Source: Rhodanobacteraceae bacterium
GTDB lineage: Bacteria; Pseudomonadota; Gammaproteobacteria; Xanthomonadales; Rhodanobacteraceae
Length of the DNA: 64,000 bases
Reading direction: 5' to 3'
Assembly (NCBI GenBank): GCA_021325475.1
Contig: JAJPHA010000044.1
Coordinates: 26,328 to 90,327 of the forward strand
Of the stretch, positions 59,578 to 64,000 are shown in pieces. The position numbers and the translations under genes were made by a program. Numbering within the stretch: the first letter of the stretch is position 1; each line of letters opens with the position of its first letter. Below the pieces are notes generated by a model. It saw only the letters and a program-made list of their open reading frames with translations, ran no database searches and had not been told where the DNA came from.

Positions 59578-61383
59578 ATGACCCGAGCCTCCCACGCCGC
59601 GACGGCGACCGTATCCGCCACGCTGCGCCGCCTGGCGCCGTACGTCTGGCACTACCGCCGGCGCGTGCTGATCGCGCTCGTCCTGCTCGTCGCCGGCAAG
59701 CTCGCCAGCATCGGCGTGCCGGTGGTCCTCAAATGGCTGGTCGACCGGCTGGATCTGAAACCGGTCCCGCTGACCATCCCGGTACTGCTGCTGCTCGCCT
59801 ACGGCGCGCTGCGGCTGTCCACCTCGTTCTTCCAGGAGCTGCGCCAGGTCGTGTTCGCGCGCGTGCTGGCGCGCACCTCGCGCGAGATCACGCTGCAGGT
59901 GTTCGCGCATCTGCACGCGCTCAGCCTGCGCTTCCACCTCGATCGCCGCACCGGCGGCGTGGCGCGTGAGGTCGAACGCGGCATGGTGTCGGTGGCGGAT
60001 CTGCTCGACTGGACGATCTACACGATCCTGCCGACCGGGCTCGAGATCGCGCTGATCAGCGCGATCCTGATCGTGCACTACGACCTCGGCTTCGCCGCGA
60101 TCACGCTCGCCACGCTCGCCGCCTACATCGCCTTCACGTTCTCGATCACCGAATGGCGCCTGCGCTACTACCGCGCCAAGAACGAGGCCGACACCGAGGC
60201 GAACGCGCGCTCGGTGGATTCGCTGCTCAATTACGAGACGGTGAAATACTTCAACAACGAGGCGCACGAACTCGCCCGGTTCGACGTCGCCCTGCGCGCC
60301 TACGAGGAAGCCACGGTGATGAGCCAGAAGACGCTCGCCGTGCTCAACGTCGGCCAGGCCGGCATCGTCGCGATCGGTCTGACCCTGCTGCTGTGGCGCG
60401 CCGCTGCCGGCGTCGTCGCCGGCAAGCTGACGCTCGGCGATCTCGTGCTGGTCAACGCCTTCCTGCTGCAACTGGCCATTCCGCTGAACTACCTCGGCAT
60501 GGTGTACCGCGAGGTCAAGCAGGCGCTGATCAACATCGAGCACATGTTCGCGCTGCTCGAACAGCCGCGCGAAGTGCGCGACGCGCCCGGCGCGCGGCCG
60601 CTCGTCGTGCGCGGCGGCGAGGTGCGCTTCGAGCGCGTCTCGTTCCACTACGAGCCGGAACGTGCGATCCTGCGCGAGGTGGATTTCGTCATTCCGCCCG
60701 GCAAGACCGTGGCGGTGGTCGGCACCACCGGCGCCGGCAAGTCGACGCTGGCGCGGCTGCTGTACCGCTTCTACGACGTCAGCGGCGGGCGCATTCTGAT
60801 CGACGGTCAGGACCTCCGCGAGGTCACCCAGGACTCGCTGCGCGCGGCGATCGGCATCGTGCCGCAGGACACCGTGCTGTTCAACGACACGATTTACTAC
60901 AACATCGCCTACGGCCGACCGCAGGCGACACGCGCGGAGATCGTCGCCGCGGCGCAGGCGGCGCACATCCACGAGTTCATCCAGAGCCTGCCGCTGGGCT
61001 ACGAGACGCGGGTCGGCGAACGCGGACTGAAATTGTCCGGCGGCGAGAAGCAGCGCGTGGCGATCGCCCGCACCCTGCTCAAGAATCCGGCGATCCTGGT
61101 GTTCGACGAGGCCACCAGTGCGCTCGATACGCGCACCGAGAAGATCATCCAGGCGGAACTGGCCGAGATCGCGCGCGAGCGCACCACGCTGATCATCGCC
61201 CATCGCCTGTCGACCATCGTCGATGCCGACGAGATCCTGGTGCTCGAGCACGGCCGCATCGTCGAGCGCGGCACGCACGCGCAATTGCTCACGGAGCGCG
61301 GCCGCTACGCCGCGCTGTGGACGATGCAGCAGCAGGCGCAGCAGACCGAGCCGGCCGCGCGCGAGACCGCGCTCGTTTCCTGA
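59578..61383 (+). CDS. Atm1/ABCB7-type ABC transporter (fused TMD-NBD)
   Basis: NYETVKYFNNEAHELARFD; VVGTTGAGKSTLARLLYRFYD; LKLSGGEKQRVAIARTLLKNPAILVFDEATSALDTRTE. Confidence 0.92.
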   Translation: MTRASHAATATVSATLRRLAPYVWHYRRRVLIALVLLVAGKLASIGVPVVLKWLVDRLDLKPVPLTIPVLLLLAYGALRLSTSFFQELRQVVFARVLARTSREITLQVFAHLHALSLRFHLDRRTGGVAREVERGMVSVADLLDWTIYTILPTGLEIALISAILIVHYDLGFAAITLATLAAYIAFTFSITEWRLRYYRAKNEADTEANARSVDSLLNYETVKYFNNEAHELARFDVALRAYEEATVMSQKTLAVLNVGQAGIVAIGLTLLLWRAAAGVVAGKLTLGDLVLVNAFLLQLAIPLNYLGMVYREVKQALINIEHMFALLEQPREVRDAPGARPLVVRGGEVRFERVSFHYEPERAILREVDFVIPPGKTVAVVGTTGAGKSTLARLLYRFYDVSGGRILIDGQDLREVTQDSLRAAIGIVPQDTVLFNDTIYYNIAYGRPQATRAEIVAAAQAAHIHEFIQSLPLGYETRVGERGLKLSGGEKQRVAIARTLLKNPAILVFDEATSALDTRTEKIIQAELAEIARERTTLIIAHRLSTIVDADEILVLEHGRIVERGTHAQLLTERGRYAALWTMQQQAQQTEPAARETALVS

Positions 61384-61455
61384 ACGCCGCGCCGACGCGC
61401 CCCGGCGCGCGTTTTGAAGTATATTTCTCGTCACCAACCGGAGCGACGCCGCAAC

Positions 61456-62724
61456 ATGGTGCGGCCGAGGGATCGCAGCGTGGCGAGCGAAAAATACCTG
61501 GCGGTGGTGGGTCTGGGCGAGGAGGACACTGCGCATCTTCGCCTGCTGCTGCGCGCCGCGGCGGGTCAGCTCGAGCATCGCTGGCGCTGGGGCACCGAGG
61601 ACAACGCCGATCTGGTGATCGTCGATCCGTCCCAGCTCGCCGGCCAGATCGCGCGCAATCGCGCCTTTTCCAGTGGCCGCCGCTGCGTCGTGTTCAGCGA
61701 CGGCGAACCGCTGCGCGACGGCGAGGTGCGTCTGACTCGGCCGCTCAAGGGCGAAAGCGTCGTCGCCGCGCTCAACGGCACGGCCTCGGCCGGCGCCGCC
61801 ACCGGCGCGCCGGTCGCGCAGTTCAAGAACGATTTCTACGACGTCGAGGCGTTCAATCCGGCGTTCGAGCTCGAGGACACCGAATCCGCCGAGGCGCGCG
61901 CGCAGCGGCGCGATGCCACGCCCGCCCCCGGCCTCGACGAATTGTTCAAACCCGATACCGAGGCGCTGAAGCCGCAGTTCGCCGTGCCGGTCAAGCTCGA
62001 CGCCGACACCGGCATCCAGGCCGGCGGCGGCCGCTCCGCACGCAGCGAACGGCGCGTGGCCGATTCGGTGCACGGCATCCGCGCCACCGACGCCAAGCCG
62101 GAGGGCATCAATCTCGGCTCGCGCCTGGCCGGCGTCACCGTCGCCGGCGACGTCGGCGCGCATCGGCTGCGCGAGTATCTCGATCGCAATCTGCTCGGCG
62201 GACCGGCGACGCTCGGCCTGCCCGCGGTGCCGGCGCTCACGCTCGACCCGAAGGAGCGGGTGTTCCACAGCGCCGGCAGCCTGTGCAGCCTGACGCCGTA
62301 CTGCCGGCAGGAATTTCCGCGCGACGCCTGGCGGGCGATTACCACGCAGGAGCTCGCCCGGCTGCGCACCGAGCAGCCGGCGCAGCCCTACGCGCGGCTG
62401 ATCTGGCTCGACGTGCTGGTGCATTCCAACGGCCAGCTCGCGCGCCATCTCGATCCCGGCGGCCGTTACCGCCTCAAGCAGCGCGTGCACGCGGAACCGG
62501 ACTTCCCGGCCCACGCCCGCATCGTCGCCGCGATGGACGTGCCGCGCAAACTCAACGAGATCGCCGCGGCCAGCGGCGCGTCGATGGCCGAGGTGTTCGA
62601 TCTCATCAACGCCTACGACGCGATCGGGCTCGTCGAGGTCGAACAACGCCTGCCGCGCGGCGCGCCGCCGCCGCGATCCGGCGGTCTGCTGTCGCGTCTG
62701 CGCAAACCCTTCGGCAAGGGGTGA
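61456..62724 (+). CDS. uncharacterised pseudo-receiver protein (paralogue 1) with C-terminal LLSRLRKPFGKG
   Basis: ADLVIVDPSQ ... LTRPL pseudo-REC; C-terminal domain shared with 62791-63783. Confidence 0.8.
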   Translation: MVRPRDRSVASEKYLAVVGLGEEDTAHLRLLLRAAAGQLEHRWRWGTEDNADLVIVDPSQLAGQIARNRAFSSGRRCVVFSDGEPLRDGEVRLTRPLKGESVVAALNGTASAGAATGAPVAQFKNDFYDVEAFNPAFELEDTESAEARAQRRDATPAPGLDELFKPDTEALKPQFAVPVKLDADTGIQAGGGRSARSERRVADSVHGIRATDAKPEGINLGSRLAGVTVAGDVGAHRLREYLDRNLLGGPATLGLPAVPALTLDPKERVFHSAGSLCSLTPYCRQEFPRDAWRAITTQELARLRTEQPAQPYARLIWLDVLVHSNGQLARHLDPGGRYRLKQRVHAEPDFPAHARIVAAMDVPRKLNEIAAASGASMAEVFDLINAYDAIGLVEVEQRLPRGAPPPRSGGLLSRLRKPFGKG

Positions 62725-62790
62725 GCCAGCGCGACTGGCCAATCGCGCCGGTTGCGGCATAGAATTTGGTGCAGCAACGACGGGGGAACT

Positions 62791-63783
62791 ATGGTCCGGC
62801 TTCTCGCACTGCAGGGCGCGAGCGACGAAGACAGCGCGCGTCTGCGCGAACTGTTGCCGCAGGCGACGACGAATCTCGATGCGGCATGGATGATCGGCGC
62901 CGGCGACGACGCCGATCTGCTCGTCATCGACATCGACTCGGTGTACGGCCACATGGACTGGCTGCGCGCGCAGAGCAGCGGCCGGCTGGTGGCGGTGCTG
63001 ACCGAGCACGCCCAGTTCGAGGACGCCGACCTCGTCCTGCACAAGCCGCTCGAGCTCGCCAATCTGGTCGAGGTGCTGCAGCGCGCCGCCGAACGGGTGC
63101 CGGCGCGGCCCGCGCCGATGCCTGCCGCCGCCGCGCCGCCGAAACCGGCCGCCGTCGCGTCGCCCGCATCGGCCGCCGCGCCTGCGCCGATGCCGGAGCC
63201 GCCGCGTGAACGGCGTCTCGCCGACTGGCTGGCCGATGGCGCCCTGACCTCGGCGGTGCGGTTGTGCGCGACGGGCGCGCCGGACCTCGTGCTCGATCCG
63301 CAGACGAAAACCTATTTCGCCGACGGCGCGCTGCGCGCGCTCGCGCCGTACTGCAGCCGCGTCATCGCCGCCGACGAATGGCAGCCGCTGCCGGCGGCGG
63401 AGCTCGTCGAGCTGCAAGCCGGCGGCAAGGGACAGCCGTTCGCGCGCCTGCTGTGGCTGTGCCACGCGCTCGGCTCGAACGGCCAGCTCGATCCGGCGCT
63501 CGACATCAACGCCCGCTACAAGCTCGCGCGCTGGCCGCAGATCGAACGCGAATTCCCGAAGCATTTCCGCATCGCCACCGTGATGATGAAACAGGCGGCG
63601 ACGCTCACCGAGATCGCCGAACAGAGCGGTGCGACGCTCGCCGACGTGATCGACTTCACCAACGCCTACAACGCCACCGGCCACATCGAGACCGAAGCCA
63701 CGCCGGCCGCACCGCCCGCTGCGCGGGACACCGGCCGTGGCGCGATCCTCGCTCGCCTGCGCAATCCGTTCGGCGGCGGCTGA
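62791..63783 (+). CDS. uncharacterised pseudo-receiver protein (paralogue 2) with C-terminal ILARLRNPFGGG
   Basis: ADLLVIDIDSVYG ... LHKPL pseudo-REC; LVLDPQTKTYFADGALRALAPYC; LTEIAEQSGATLADVIDFTNAYNATG. Confidence 0.82.
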   Translation: MVRLLALQGASDEDSARLRELLPQATTNLDAAWMIGAGDDADLLVIDIDSVYGHMDWLRAQSSGRLVAVLTEHAQFEDADLVLHKPLELANLVEVLQRAAERVPARPAPMPAAAAPPKPAAVASPASAAAPAPMPEPPRERRLADWLADGALTSAVRLCATGAPDLVLDPQTKTYFADGALRALAPYCSRVIAADEWQPLPAAELVELQAGGKGQPFARLLWLCHALGSNGQLDPALDINARYKLARWPQIEREFPKHFRIATVMMKQAATLTEIAEQSGATLADVIDFTNAYNATGHIETEATPAAPPAARDTGRGAILARLRNPFGGG

Positions 63784-63870
63784 GTCCCCGCCGTCACGCC
63801 GACGTCATCCGCGCGTCACCGCCGCGCCACGCGCCCGCCCTAGCCTGCCCGCGCCATGCGGAGCCGGGCC

Positions 63871-64000
63871 ATGCGCGTCGCCATCGTCACCGAAACCTAT
63901 CCGCCGGAAGTCAACGGCGTGGCGCTCACCGTCGCCGGCCTGGCGCACGGCCTGCGCGCGACCGGCCACGAGGTCCAACTCATCCGCCCGCGCCAGCCGC
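63871..64000 (+). CDS. glycosyltransferase family 4-like, N-terminus only (truncated by window end)
   Basis: MRVAIVTETYPPEVNGVALTVAGLAHGLRATGHEVQLIRPRQ. Confidence 0.85.
   Translation, partial: MRVAIVTETYPPEVNGVALTVAGLAHGLRATGHEVQLIRPRQP

Noticed and set aside
58822-63684. 1620-aa minus-strand open frame antisense to the Atm1-type ABC transporter and the tandem pseudo-receiver genes
   Set aside because: Arg/Ala/Asp/His-rich shadow translation typical of high-GC antisense frames; the plus-strand genes have recognisable domains. Its C-terminus is simply dispersed repeat B (LLVQRSNQETPRKQSIPRRTCT).

Overview
64 kb chromosomal window from a high-GC gammaproteobacterium. Gene content and repeat style look Xanthomonadales/Rhodanobacteraceae-like (inference, no search run). 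Most of it is densely packed housekeeping and accessory metabolism: dksA-like, yidD, pyrC, M23 and M61 peptidases, folE2, gph-ubiG, mtaD-efp-epmB, FimX-like REC/PAS/GGDEF/EAL protein, htpX, gluQ, a phaB/phaR/phaB set, slyX, two nucleotide-sugar dehydrogenases, FKBP PPIase, sat-cysC fusion, a GntR/ABC operon, fumC, purB, gst/HxlR, roxA, a three-subunit 2-oxoacid oxidoreductase (Kor) operon, phaZ, a diguanylate cyclase, cyclophilin, nfi, zur, gltX, cpdB, an Atm1-type ABC exporter and the start of a glycosyltransferase. No phage, CRISPR, transposase, rRNA or convincing tRNA was seen. The main points of interest are: (1) several families of non-coding dispersed repeats, including a 146-bp TIR-bounded MITE-like element, a long hairpin repeat present twice in opposite orientation, and a paired heptanucleotide array present at two loci, one abutting a start codon; (2) a shared extreme C-terminal IFADG[FY] tag on two otherwise unrelated secreted proteins; (3) a 3-TM miniprotein translationally coupled between the alpha and beta subunits of a Kor enzyme; (4) a tandem pair of uncharacterised pseudo-receiver proteins with a conserved RLRxPFGxG tail; (5) a secreted coiled-coil protein with a duplicated unknown C-terminal domain. 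Coordinates come from the supplied ORF track with starts adjusted by hand. Family names are from recognition of sequence motifs, not from searches.
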